A stretch of 64,000 bases of DNA from Flavobacteriaceae bacterium UBA7684 (GTDB lineage: Bacteria; Bacteroidota; Bacteroidia; Flavobacteriales; Flavobacteriaceae): assembly GCA_002482885.1 (NCBI GenBank), contig DLGW01000016.1, positions 259,111 through 323,110 on the forward strand, given 5' to 3'. Within the stretch, counting starts at the first letter, position 1. The number at the start of each line of letters is the position of its first letter. A model generated the notes under the pieces. It saw nothing but the letters and a program-made list of their open reading frames with translations, made no database searches and was not told the DNA's origin. Below, one piece after another: positions 23,207-30,964 of the stretch. The position numbers and the translations under genes are program-made.

Positions 23207-25156
23207 TTAGTGCTTAACGACTCTTAAAATTTCTACTCTTTCTCCTTGTTGGATTTGAATAGTATACACTCCTGTGCTAAAGCCTTGTCCTAATTCGTCT
23301 GTTTTTAAACTTTCTGATGTCGTTTCTTTTTGTGAAACCAATCTGCCCGAAGCGTCGTAAATGAATACTTGAACTTTGGTTTCTTCTTCGCCGCTAAAAG
23401 CTATTTTAAAACTTTCATGATAAGGATTAGGGTATAATACTGTTTGGGTTACCTCTTCTGATAAAGCCTCTTTTGCAGAAGCATTAGGTGTGGTAATGTT
23501 ACACGCTGTACCATACGAACCCCATGTGCCACCGTATTTTACCGATACTGTTACGCTATATAAAGTTGAATAGGCAGCTCCTCCTGATAGTTGTGTTAAT
23601 CTAAACCCATTAGTGGCTGAATCATAAGTTCTTGTACTACCGCCTTGGGTTACTTCAAAACGATACATTTCTGCCCCTGAAATAGCATCTGCTTGTATTA
23701 ATGTATTTAAATAAGGAAGAATTGTGTTGCATTGAGATGATTTTACTTTGCTAAGACTCATAGGCGTAGTAACGGTACATGTCGTGCCCCAAGGCCCCCA
23801 AACATTGTTTATTTTAACTGAAACTCTAACCGTGTATGTAGTACCGTAAAGAACTCCACCTGATAAATCAGTTAATCTAAAATAATTGTTTGAAGAAGTA
23901 AATTCTCTTGACACAGAATTATGGGTTACTTCAAATTTGTATTCTTGAGCGCTATCTACGGCGTTGGCATAGATTAAATTGGTAATTGCTAACAAGGTTG
24001 TATTACAAGATTTTGAGGACAATCTTGTTGTTTGAGCTGGAGTAGTAACATTACAGGCATCTCCATAATTCCCCCAAGTATTATACATTTTTATAGCTAC
24101 CCGAATAGTATAAGTGGTTGAATTAGTTGCTCCACCTGATAAATCAGTCAATCTAAAACCATTGGTATTAGAATCTATTGTACGAACGGTTGCTCCATGA
24201 GTCACCTCAAACCGATAAGCTTGAGCTCCGGTAACCGCATTGGCTTGTATGGTGGAACTTACCCCTGCTAATGTAGTATTGCAAAAACTTGTTTTTAGTT
24301 TGGTTACAGGGATGGAAACGTATGTAAAAATATCTTTAGAAATAGCATAAGCCCCATATCCTTCAATTAAAATTCTACCTGTTGAAGCGCTAGTTGGTGC
24401 ATTTACGATGTAGGTTGAAACGTTCGCACTACTTATTTCTGTAGCAGAAACCCCACCACTATATGTAAAAATACCTAACCCAACATTAGGGCGAGTTCCT
24501 CCATAAATATCCGATGATTCAATCGACAAAGCATTTTCTGGGCTCGATCCTACATTATTGTCGTAATTAAAAGTTAATTGAAAATCAGTATAAGTATAGT
24601 CATTATCTAAGACTATCGGACTGTCTAAAACAATACGGATTTTACCATTTTCAATCGTTGGGGTATAACTCGTTTTTTTGAAAACAATACCAAAACTTGT
24701 TCCTGACTCAAAAATTGAGGTGGAGTATCCTGATAAACTTGCGGTGATATTAAAATTTTCTAGCTGTGTTGGAATACCCGATTGAACATAAAATTCTACA
24801 AATGAAATTACACTATTTGGACTTAAGCTTAAACTGGATATTTCATCATAATTTAATATTACCTCATGTGTTCCAAGATCTGGTTTAAAAGGGGTATTAA
24901 AAGTATTGGATAAATTTCCGTCTCCGATTTTTGTTATAGTTTCTTCCGTAGTACCGACACCAAACTTGGCGCTATTTATGGTGTTATCATTTGTAACAAT
25001 GGTTACCGGAGTACCTGTTGATCCAATATTGGGAGTAATAGATTTAATTAATTGCATAGAGCTAATAGGCGGCGGTGGCGGCGCTAAATCATCTTGAGCA
25101 TGCACAAATGATGAAAACACCAAGGTCAATAATAATATAATTTTCTTCATCATCAT
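23207..25156 (-). CDS. T9SS-secreted protein with three cysteine-framed repeats
   Basis: A 649-residue extracellular protein. The signal peptide ends VHAQ and is followed by a proline stretch (APPPPPISS). The N-terminal half is beta-rich and starts with ITPNIGSTGTPVTI, similar to IPT/TIG-like folds. Three repeats of about 95 residues follow, each opening with a CNT motif (Cys-Asn-Thr) and closing with a C-x-(V/I)-TTP motif, with internal FEVTHG..., GFRLTDLSGG and TYT(I/V)RV strands, as in fibronectin type III-like folds with one disulphide. The last 75 residues are a T9SS type A sorting domain (LYPNPYHESFKIAF, GRLVSQKE, GVYTIQIQ). It follows the HopJ gene by 13 bases on the same strand. Confidence 0.88.
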   Translation of the reverse strand: MMMKKIILLLTLVFSSFVHAQDDLAPPPPPISSMQLIKSITPNIGSTGTPVTIVTNDNTINSAKFGVGTTEETITKIGDGNLSNTFNTPFKPDLGTHEVILNYDEISSLSLSPNSVISFVEFYVQSGIPTQLENFNITASLSGYSTSIFESGTSFGIVFKKTSYTPTIENGKIRIVLDSPIVLDNDYTYTDFQLTFNYDNNVGSSPENALSIESSDIYGGTRPNVGLGIFTYSGGVSATEISSANVSTYIVNAPTSASTGRILIEGYGAYAISKDIFTYVSIPVTKLKTSFCNTTLAGVSSTIQANAVTGAQAYRFEVTHGATVRTIDSNTNGFRLTDLSGGATNSTTYTIRVAIKMYNTWGNYGDACNVTTPAQTTRLSSKSCNTTLLAITNLIYANAVDSAQEYKFEVTHNSVSREFTSSNNYFRLTDLSGGVLYGTTYTVRVSVKINNVWGPWGTTCTVTTPMSLSKVKSSQCNTILPYLNTLIQADAISGAEMYRFEVTQGGSTRTYDSATNGFRLTQLSGGAAYSTLYSVTVSVKYGGTWGSYGTACNITTPNASAKEALSEEVTQTVLYPNPYHESFKIAFSGEEETKVQVFIYDASGRLVSQKETTSESLKTDELGQGFSTGVYTIQIQQGERVEILRVVKH

Positions 25157-25169
25157 TTTATTTAGTTTT

Positions 25170-25535
25170 CTAGTTAGTAAAGTTAGTTGATTTTCTTTTT
25201 AATGCCACTCCCTTAAACTCAATTCCTTCCCATCCATAATTCATAAAATTTCGAATGTTTTGGTGGTCGGTACCGTTAGGGTTTTCAAGCACATCTTTAA
25301 AATAATAATCGCCAAATAAAGTAAGAGTTTGTGCTGTAGTTAATTGATTTAAAAGCGCAAAAGAAAAAACTTTACAAGAACCATTGTTTTGGTTTACGTC
25401 GTTAAAGGTATTTCCGTTTTGGAAAGCGGTAGGTGTAAAATCATAATTTTCGTCTATGAAAGTAATGACTTCCTGAAAACTAATACGGTTAGGATTTTGA
25501 TTTAATTTTTGTAAAAAATCTGAAAGTTGACTCAT
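25170..25535 (-). CDS. HopJ-family protein
   Basis: A 121-residue protein of the HopJ family (Pfam 'HopJ type III effector'), recognised by the order ISFQEVITFIDENYDFTPTAFQNG, then NQNNGSCKVFSFALLNQL, FGDYYFKDVLENPNGTDHQNIRNFMNYGW. It has no signal peptide. Despite the name, the family is widespread in free-living Gram-negatives without type III secretion, so 'effector' is not a functional assignment here. A cytoplasmic role is likely but unknown. It is the first gene of a possible two-gene transcript with the T9SS repeat protein (13-base gap). Confidence 0.85.
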   Translation of the reverse strand: MSQLSDFLQKLNQNPNRISFQEVITFIDENYDFTPTAFQNGNTFNDVNQNNGSCKVFSFALLNQLTTAQTLTLFGDYYFKDVLENPNGTDHQNIRNFMNYGWEGIEFKGVALKRKSTNFTN

Positions 25536-25696
25536 GGTTTTAAGTTTAATTGGCTAAAGTAAAAAACTAGAATGTAAAACACCAATAGCGAATACCTTAA
25601 CAGTTAGCGTGTTACTTAGTGCCGAGCATGACTTTTATCATATTTTGTTCTGTTTTGTTGCGCGTACTTTGTCGGACAAAACAAAATACTTTCATA

Positions 25697-27496
25697 ATGA
25701 TACATTCTTTTCACATTCCAGTTTTGGGGTTGGCTTACACCGTAAGTACTCCATTCAAGGTGGCTAAGTATGGAATTTCTTCAGTGGTTTCTATTGTAGA
25801 CGACATCTTAATTGAAGAAATGAGAAAATTCCACAGTCAAGAATTTAATAAACCTTACACCCCAATTGCGCCCGATGCCCAAGACAGCCGAGCTCAAAGA
25901 ACTACCGCTTATTTGAATTTAATGAAAGAAGTGGTAGAAGAACAATTTAAAGCCTTGCGCAACGAACCTTTTGAAGAAGGCACAGACATTACACGTTATT
26001 TTGAAATGTTGCCCGAAACAGAAGAATTAAAACAGTTGTATAACGACATGTTGACCACTACAGAGGTTAAGGCTAAATTGTCTTTACAAGAAAAGTTAAG
26101 AGGATTGATTAAGCCCGGAAACATAGACGTAAATATTATGTCTAAGGTGGATAAAAACAATGTGAATGCAGATGGAGAAGCTTTAGAAGCGATTTACTCC
26201 GATGCTTTGGCTTCCTTAAGAGGTTTTGCTAACAGCAATTTAGAATCTTCAATTATTTTATCTGCGGGAATGAATCCTCGTTTGTATAGTTATTTAGAAG
26301 AATTCCCCGACTTTTTTGCCAATGAATCAGGCGAAATTAAAAAGAAAGTAGTGCTTAAAGTAAGTGATTATCGTTCGGCGGTTATCCAAGGAAAATTTTT
26401 AGCTAAAAAAGGCATTTGGGTTTCTGAATTCAGGGTAGAATCAGGGCTGAATTGCGGAGGACATGCTTTTGCAACCAGTGGATTATTAATGGGTCCTATT
26501 TTGGAAGAATTCAAAAATAAACGCGAAGAAATCATCGATTCTATTTTTGAAATTTATCAAAAAGCTTTAGCTGAAAAAGGAATTAATATTGCCTTTCCAC
26601 CACACATGAATGTAAGTGCGCAAGGCGGAATTGGTACTCACAAAGAAGATGTTTTTTTAAGGGAATATTATCAGTTAGAATCCACCGGTTGGGGAACACC
26701 ATTTTTATTGGTTCCTGAAACTACACAGGTAGACGATGATACTTTAAAAAGATTAGTAGATGCCAAACCAACCGATTTTTATATCAGTAATGCTTCCCCT
26801 TTAGGAGTGCCGTTTAGTAATTTTAAAAACTCAAGCATCGAAGAAGAGCGTTTAAAAAGAATTGCGAAAGGCGTTCCTGGTAGTCCGTGTAAAAAGAAGT
26901 TTTTAGTTTCGAATACGGAATTTGGAGCAGAACCATTGTGTTTGGCTTCCAGAAAATACCAACATTTAAAAATCAATCAACTCAACGAGCAAAACTTACC
27001 TAAAGAAGAGCACGATCAGCAATTTAACGCCATAACCGAAAAGATTTGTTTATGCGAAGGGCTTTCGGTATCTGCCTACATTAAAAACAACATACAACGC
27101 AAAGAAAAAAACCGAGCGGTTGCGATTTGTCCAGGGCCTAATATGGCTTATTTTAATAGAATTTTTACCCTAGAAGAAATCGTTGGGCACATTTATGGAA
27201 AAATTAATTTGCTATCCAATAGCAACAGACCACACGTATTTGTTAACGAGTTGAATTTGTATGTAGAATACCTTCAAAACGACATCAAACAAAGTTTAAA
27301 ATCATTAAATGACAAAAAAATAAAATATCTGAACGACTTTAAGAATCAATTGTTACAAGGCATCGCCTATTACAAAGAATTGGTTCCTAAAATGACCAAA
27401 GAATCCTTAAATAATAGAACAGCTATTTTAAAACAGTTTCAGGATATAGAAACTTTTTTAAAACAATTAGAAATTAAAACGCCTGTTTTGGCTTAA
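25697..27496 (+). CDS. Large conserved protein of unknown function
   Basis: Not recognised as a named family. ATG at 25697 (MIHSFHIPVLGLAYT) is preferred; the frame is open back to 25619 but those 26 residues look non-coding. The 599-residue product has no signal peptide. The N-terminal part (FKVAKYGISSVVSIVDDILIEEM) and the middle (SEFRVESGLNCGGHAFATSGLLMGP, HMNVSAQGGIGTHKED) look like strands and phosphate-binding glycine loops of a TIM-barrel, loosely like FMN-dependent nitronate monooxygenase or glutamate synthase barrels. Several Cys lie in the C-terminal half (GSPCKKK, PLCLAS, KICLCEG, AICPGP), possibly for a metal or Fe-S site. It is a single-gene unit with a terminator. Confidence 0.75.
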   Translation: MIHSFHIPVLGLAYTVSTPFKVAKYGISSVVSIVDDILIEEMRKFHSQEFNKPYTPIAPDAQDSRAQRTTAYLNLMKEVVEEQFKALRNEPFEEGTDITRYFEMLPETEELKQLYNDMLTTTEVKAKLSLQEKLRGLIKPGNIDVNIMSKVDKNNVNADGEALEAIYSDALASLRGFANSNLESSIILSAGMNPRLYSYLEEFPDFFANESGEIKKKVVLKVSDYRSAVIQGKFLAKKGIWVSEFRVESGLNCGGHAFATSGLLMGPILEEFKNKREEIIDSIFEIYQKALAEKGINIAFPPHMNVSAQGGIGTHKEDVFLREYYQLESTGWGTPFLLVPETTQVDDDTLKRLVDAKPTDFYISNASPLGVPFSNFKNSSIEEERLKRIAKGVPGSPCKKKFLVSNTEFGAEPLCLASRKYQHLKINQLNEQNLPKEEHDQQFNAITEKICLCEGLSVSAYIKNNIQRKEKNRAVAICPGPNMAYFNRIFTLEEIVGHIYGKINLLSNSNRPHVFVNELNLYVEYLQNDIKQSLKSLNDKKIKYLNDFKNQLLQGIAYYKELVPKMTKESLNNRTAILKQFQDIETFLKQLEIKTPVLA

Positions 27497-27522
27497 AGAT
27501 AGAGTAGTTTTGTTTTGTTAGC

Positions 27523-27567
27523 AGAGAGGCAATGCGTGTGAAAGTGTGTTGCTTCTCTCTTTTTTTA
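27523..27567. terminator. Terminator between convergent genes
   Basis: AGAGAGGCAA pairs with TTGCTTCTCT (one G-T pair) around a 16-base loop, followed by CTTTTTTT. It ends the 25697-27496 gene. The last bases touch the stop codon of the minus-strand permease. Confidence 0.75.
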
Positions 27568-28764
27568 TTCCCAAAGCTTCTTATTTACAGAACCCGCAGC
27601 AATAGCAGAAGCTAAGTATCCTAATAAGGCAATCGTACCCAAAACAATCAGCACATTTTCAAAATTAAAAATCACTGGATAAGCCATGGTGGGCGTAATC
27701 ATAATGAACTGGTAATATTGTTGTAGAAATACCAAAACAATACCTAATATCAATCCGATGATGCCAGAAACCATGCTTAATAAACTGCCTTGAAAAAGAA
27801 AAATACGCTTCAAGTCTTTAATTTCTACACCCAAATTATGTAAGGTTTTTAGATTCTGTCTTTTTTCTAGAATCATCATAATTAAGGAGCCAATTAGGTT
27901 AAATAAAGCAACAATAATGACTAAGGTAAAGATTAAATAAACCGCTAAATTTTCGGTATTCAGCATTTTATACAAACTATCGTTTAAGGCAATTTTGTTT
28001 TTGATGATGATTTTTTGGTTCAGAATTTTTTCGATTTGAGTTCGAATTTCTGATTCCGAAGCATTGGACGCTAGTTTAATTTCTATACACGAAAGCTGAT
28101 GGGGTTGGTATTGTAGTAATTCTTGAACCAAGGTAAGGGGTGCAAAAATATATTCCGCATCTAAATCTTCGTTAATAGAATAAATCCCCGAAGGAACTAC
28201 ATTTATTTTATTAAAAGCTTGCTCTGGATTTGCAATGACTCCTTTGCCGGGTTTAGGCACAAACAGCTGAAAAACATTAGTATAATCATATACTCCAATA
28301 GACAACTGATAGGCGATATTGTAACCCACAACTACTTCTGGACTTTGGCTATCGAACCAATCACCCATGTATAGTTTTTGATGTATTTGCGTGATTTGGG
28401 TGTAATTACTGTCCACTCCTTTTAGGGTAGCAATCACTTCTTTTTGATTGTAAAATAAAAGGGCTTTTTCTTCTACAATTTTAGAAACCTGCTGAATTCC
28501 TTTAATTTTTTTTAAATCAAGATATTGTTGTGGCGTTAGCAGTAATGTTTTGCCATTACTTGGCATTACTTTTAAATCAGGGTGCAAAACGTTGGTAAAA
28601 GACAAACTAAAATCTCTAAGCCCACTAAAAACCGAAAGCACTACAAACAAAGCCATAGCGCTAATTACAATGCCAACAGATGCTATTCGGGTAATAATAT
28701 TAATAGCGTTGTTTTTACTAGCACTAATCAGGTATCTTTTGGCTATGTAAAACGGAAAATTCAA
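27565..28764 (-). CDS. FtsX-like ABC transporter permease (LolC/LolE type)
   Basis: A 399-residue inner-membrane protein with four transmembrane helices: one near the N-terminus (about residues 25-48) and three at the C-terminal end, separated by a large periplasmic domain. The start FPFYIAKRYLISASKNNAINIITRIASVGIVI matches the LolC/LolE/MacB-FtsX permease class, which extracts lipoproteins for transport to the outer membrane. The ATPase is not in the window. It is the last gene of a minus-strand operon, one base after rbfA, an order I have seen in other Flavobacteria. Bacteroidota carry two or more such permeases, so LolC versus LolE cannot be decided. Confidence 0.85.
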   Translation of the reverse strand: MNFPFYIAKRYLISASKNNAINIITRIASVGIVISAMALFVVLSVFSGLRDFSLSFTNVLHPDLKVMPSNGKTLLLTPQQYLDLKKIKGIQQVSKIVEEKALLFYNQKEVIATLKGVDSNYTQITQIHQKLYMGDWFDSQSPEVVVGYNIAYQLSIGVYDYTNVFQLFVPKPGKGVIANPEQAFNKINVVPSGIYSINEDLDAEYIFAPLTLVQELLQYQPHQLSCIEIKLASNASESEIRTQIEKILNQKIIIKNKIALNDSLYKMLNTENLAVYLIFTLVIIVALFNLIGSLIMMILEKRQNLKTLHNLGVEIKDLKRIFLFQGSLLSMVSGIIGLILGIVLVFLQQYYQFIMITPTMAYPVIFNFENVLIVLGTIALLGYLASAIAAGSVNKKLWE

Positions 28765-28765
28765 C

Positions 28766-29158
28766 TTAGGATTTTTTACGTTTTTCTAGTAAATCAGGAT
28801 TGTCAATAGGGTTATCAACTCCTTTTAAAGCTTTATCGATAGATTCCATGTATTCCATAGAATCATCGTTATAAAATAATAAACTAGGTACTTTTCTTAA
28901 TTGATTTTTTACCCTTTGCGCTAAATCATGCTTAATTAAAGGGGAGTTTGATTTAATGGCAGTTAATATTTCTTCCTTTTTTTCGGTAGGAAAAACACTT
29001 AAGTACACCTTAGCAATGGTTAAGTCAGAAGTTACTTTTACTGCAGAAACCGAAATTACTAGATTACTAACTCCGTTTTTTCTGATTTGTCCTTGTAAAA
29101 TATCAACTAAATCTTGTTGTATTAATCCTGCTATTTTTTTTTGTCTATTTGTTTCCAT
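28766..29158 (-). CDS. rbfA: 30S ribosome-binding factor RbfA
   Basis: Small (130 residues) late-stage 30S maturation and cold-adaptation factor with a KH-like fold. Seen: METNRQKKIAGLIQQDLVDIL, then LVISVSAVKVTSDLTIAKVYLSVF and the KNQLRKVPSLLFYNDDSMEYMESID segment, which matches the conserved RxxP-L-F-x-D-S/D motif. One base separates it from the permease; 12 bases separate it from rsmI, so the three are co-transcribed. The pairing of ribosome assembly and rRNA methylation genes is functionally sensible. Confidence 0.93.
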   Translation of the reverse strand: METNRQKKIAGLIQQDLVDILQGQIRKNGVSNLVISVSAVKVTSDLTIAKVYLSVFPTEKKEEILTAIKSNSPLIKHDLAQRVKNQLRKVPSLLFYNDDSMEYMESIDKALKGVDNPIDNPDLLEKRKKS

Positions 29159-29170
29159 GGTGCAAAAGTA

Positions 29171-29842
29171 CTATTTTTTACCGCCTACTATAATAACTAT
29201 TTCTCCTCGTGGTGCATTTTTTTCAAAATGTGATAATACTTCCTGAGCAGTTCCTCGGATGGTTTCTTCAAACATTTTAGATAATTCTCGGGATACCGAC
29301 ACTGCTCGGTCTGTTCCAAAGTAGGTGCAAAAGTCCCCTAAGGTTTTTACTAATTTATGAGGCGATTCATAAAAAATCATGGTGCGTTGTTCTTCTGCTA
29401 AGAATTGAAAGCGGGTTTGTCTTCCTTTTTTTACCGGTAAAAAGCCTTCAAATACGAATTTATCATTGGGCAATCCACTGTTCACTAAGGCGGGAACAAA
29501 AGCGGTAGCGCCAGGTAAACATTCCACCGCAATTTGATTTTCTACACAAGCTCGGGTTAATAAAAATCCAGGGTCTGATATGGCCGGAGTACCCGCATCC
29601 GAAATCAAAGCAATGGTTTGTCCGGATTGTAATTTTTCTATGATTTTATGTACCGATTGATGCTCATTGTGCATGTGGTGACTCAGCATGGGTGTGCCGA
29701 TTTCAAAATGTTTTAACAATTTGCCACTGGTACGAGTATCTTCCGCTAAAATTAAGTCTGATTCTTTTAGAATAGTAATAGCGCGAAAAGTCATGTCTTC
29801 CAAGTTTCCGATAGGAGTTGGAACTAAGTATAATTTACCCAT
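29171..29842 (-). CDS. rsmI: 16S rRNA (cytidine-1402 2'-O)-methyltransferase RsmI
   Basis: Methylates the 2'-O of C1402 in 16S rRNA with SAM. The tetrapyrrole-methylase fold signatures are clear: LYLVPTPIGNLEDMTFRAI at the N-terminus, LILAEDTRTSGKLLKHF, then IALISDAGTPAISDPGFLL and the VECLPGATAFVPALVNSGLP loop. The later MIFYESPHKLVKTL motif is typical. The 223 residues are slightly short, missing the C-terminal helical extension found in E. coli RsmI, as usual in Bacteroidota. It sits between an unknown acidic protein (6 bases) and rbfA (12 bases). Confidence 0.95.
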   Translation of the reverse strand: MGKLYLVPTPIGNLEDMTFRAITILKESDLILAEDTRTSGKLLKHFEIGTPMLSHHMHNEHQSVHKIIEKLQSGQTIALISDAGTPAISDPGFLLTRACVENQIAVECLPGATAFVPALVNSGLPNDKFVFEGFLPVKKGRQTRFQFLAEEQRTMIFYESPHKLVKTLGDFCTYFGTDRAVSVSRELSKMFEETIRGTAQEVLSHFEKNAPRGEIVIIVGGKK

Positions 29843-29848
29843 TAAAAA

Positions 29849-30799
29849 TTAAGAAAATTTATTTTCTATGATATGCATGAATCTTTCTTCAACTTCTTCT
29901 TTTCCTGACCAATTGTTGTAATCTGGTTTTACAATTTCTTGAATAAAATCGTAGGATTCTTGGTAGTTGTCAAAAGTATTCAACTGTGAAATCACTCGAA
30001 TAAAATCGGCATCGCTTCCACCAAATAAATGTTTTACAAAGGCAATCTTATCGTTTAATCCAATGGTAACTGTTTTTCGAAGTTTATCGTTTATAGAAAC
30101 TGATTTGTGGTGTGCTTCCGTTACTTTTTTAGCCGATTTAACAGGGGCTTCTTCTTTTTTATCTACAACGGCTTCTTTGGGTTGTTCGCTGGCTTTTACA
30201 AAAGTAGCAATGGGTTGAATGTCTTCTAATATATCCTCTAAACTAACTTGTTTAGATTTGTTTTTGATTTTTGGTTCTGGAATTTCTGGTGTTTTAATTT
30301 CGACAACAGGTTCTGGTTGTGGTTCAGGCTCCTCTTCAATTCCAAAATTAAGAGTAATGGTTTCTTCTTTGATTTCATCAAATTCTTCAATCTGAGGAAT
30401 GCTTTCTTCTTGAACAGCAACGGCTTCTTCAATTACTATTTCTGGATGAACAACGATTTCTTCGTTAATGGTAATTTCTGGAGTAGTTTCTTCTTCTAAA
30501 ACATCAACCATAGTTTCTTCAATCTCAATGGTCGGAAGTGTTTGTGCCGTTTCTATGGCAGTCTCAGAAGTTACAACGACCGCTTCTTTTCCAAAAGCAT
30601 CTAAAATAATTTTCTCGGCTTCGGTTAAACTAATAGTCGGTTTAACTTCGGACAGATATTCTTCTACAAATAATAAAACAGCTAATTTTTCATGTAAGAT
30701 TTTTGCCTCATCTCGTAAAACACGCAATTCCGACTTATTTTTAAGTTTAAGAATTTTGTGTGCCAAGCTCATTAATTCTGCTTCCAATTTCTTTTTCAT
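29849..30799 (-). CDS. Acidic low-complexity protein of unknown function
   Basis: A 316-residue cytoplasmic protein without signal peptide. The N-terminal helix (about residues 1-50, rich in K, E and L) is followed by a long, probably disordered middle rich in E, I, V, T and P (about residues 75-205). The C-terminal domain is better ordered (SINDKLRKTVTIGLNDKIAFVKHLFGGSDADFIRVISQLNTF... to the end). The C-terminal block looks conserved in Flavobacteria, but the function is unknown. It is the first gene of the rsmI-rbfA-permease operon and ends 6 bases before rsmI. Long open frames on the opposite strand across the middle are artefacts of codon bias. Confidence 0.7.
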   Translation of the reverse strand: MKKKLEAELMSLAHKILKLKNKSELRVLRDEAKILHEKLAVLLFVEEYLSEVKPTISLTEAEKIILDAFGKEAVVVTSETAIETAQTLPTIEIEETMVDVLEEETTPEITINEEIVVHPEIVIEEAVAVQEESIPQIEEFDEIKEETITLNFGIEEEPEPQPEPVVEIKTPEIPEPKIKNKSKQVSLEDILEDIQPIATFVKASEQPKEAVVDKKEEAPVKSAKKVTEAHHKSVSINDKLRKTVTIGLNDKIAFVKHLFGGSDADFIRVISQLNTFDNYQESYDFIQEIVKPDYNNWSGKEEVEERFMHIIENKFS

Positions 30800-30964
30800 T
30801 GTACTAGGTTTTACGGTGTAAAACGTTTTTTTTTGAACGATGTATATAATGTGATTATAAAAATAGTATTTTAACGGTTGAAAATTACAAAATGTTTAGC
30901 AAAAAAGGTAATTAATGAATTGCTAGCGTAATTCGATATTATAAACTGTAAATTATTTTTTGTT

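Noticed and set aside
25619..25696. N-terminal extension of the 599-residue protein by 26 residues
   Set aside because: The extra residues look like non-coding AT-rich leader (FCSVLLRVLC), while the family-like start begins at the ATG at 25697.
25619..25696. TTTTGTTCTGTTTTG ... CAAAACAAAA inverted repeat as a riboswitch or attenuator
   Set aside because: Only a loose stem of low-complexity T/G and A/C bases, no conserved core and no terminator-like alternative.
30238..30821. Overlapping open frames on both strands within the acidic protein gene
   Set aside because: They are low-complexity mirror images of the E/V/T-rich middle of the 29849-30799 gene and have no independent homology or start context.
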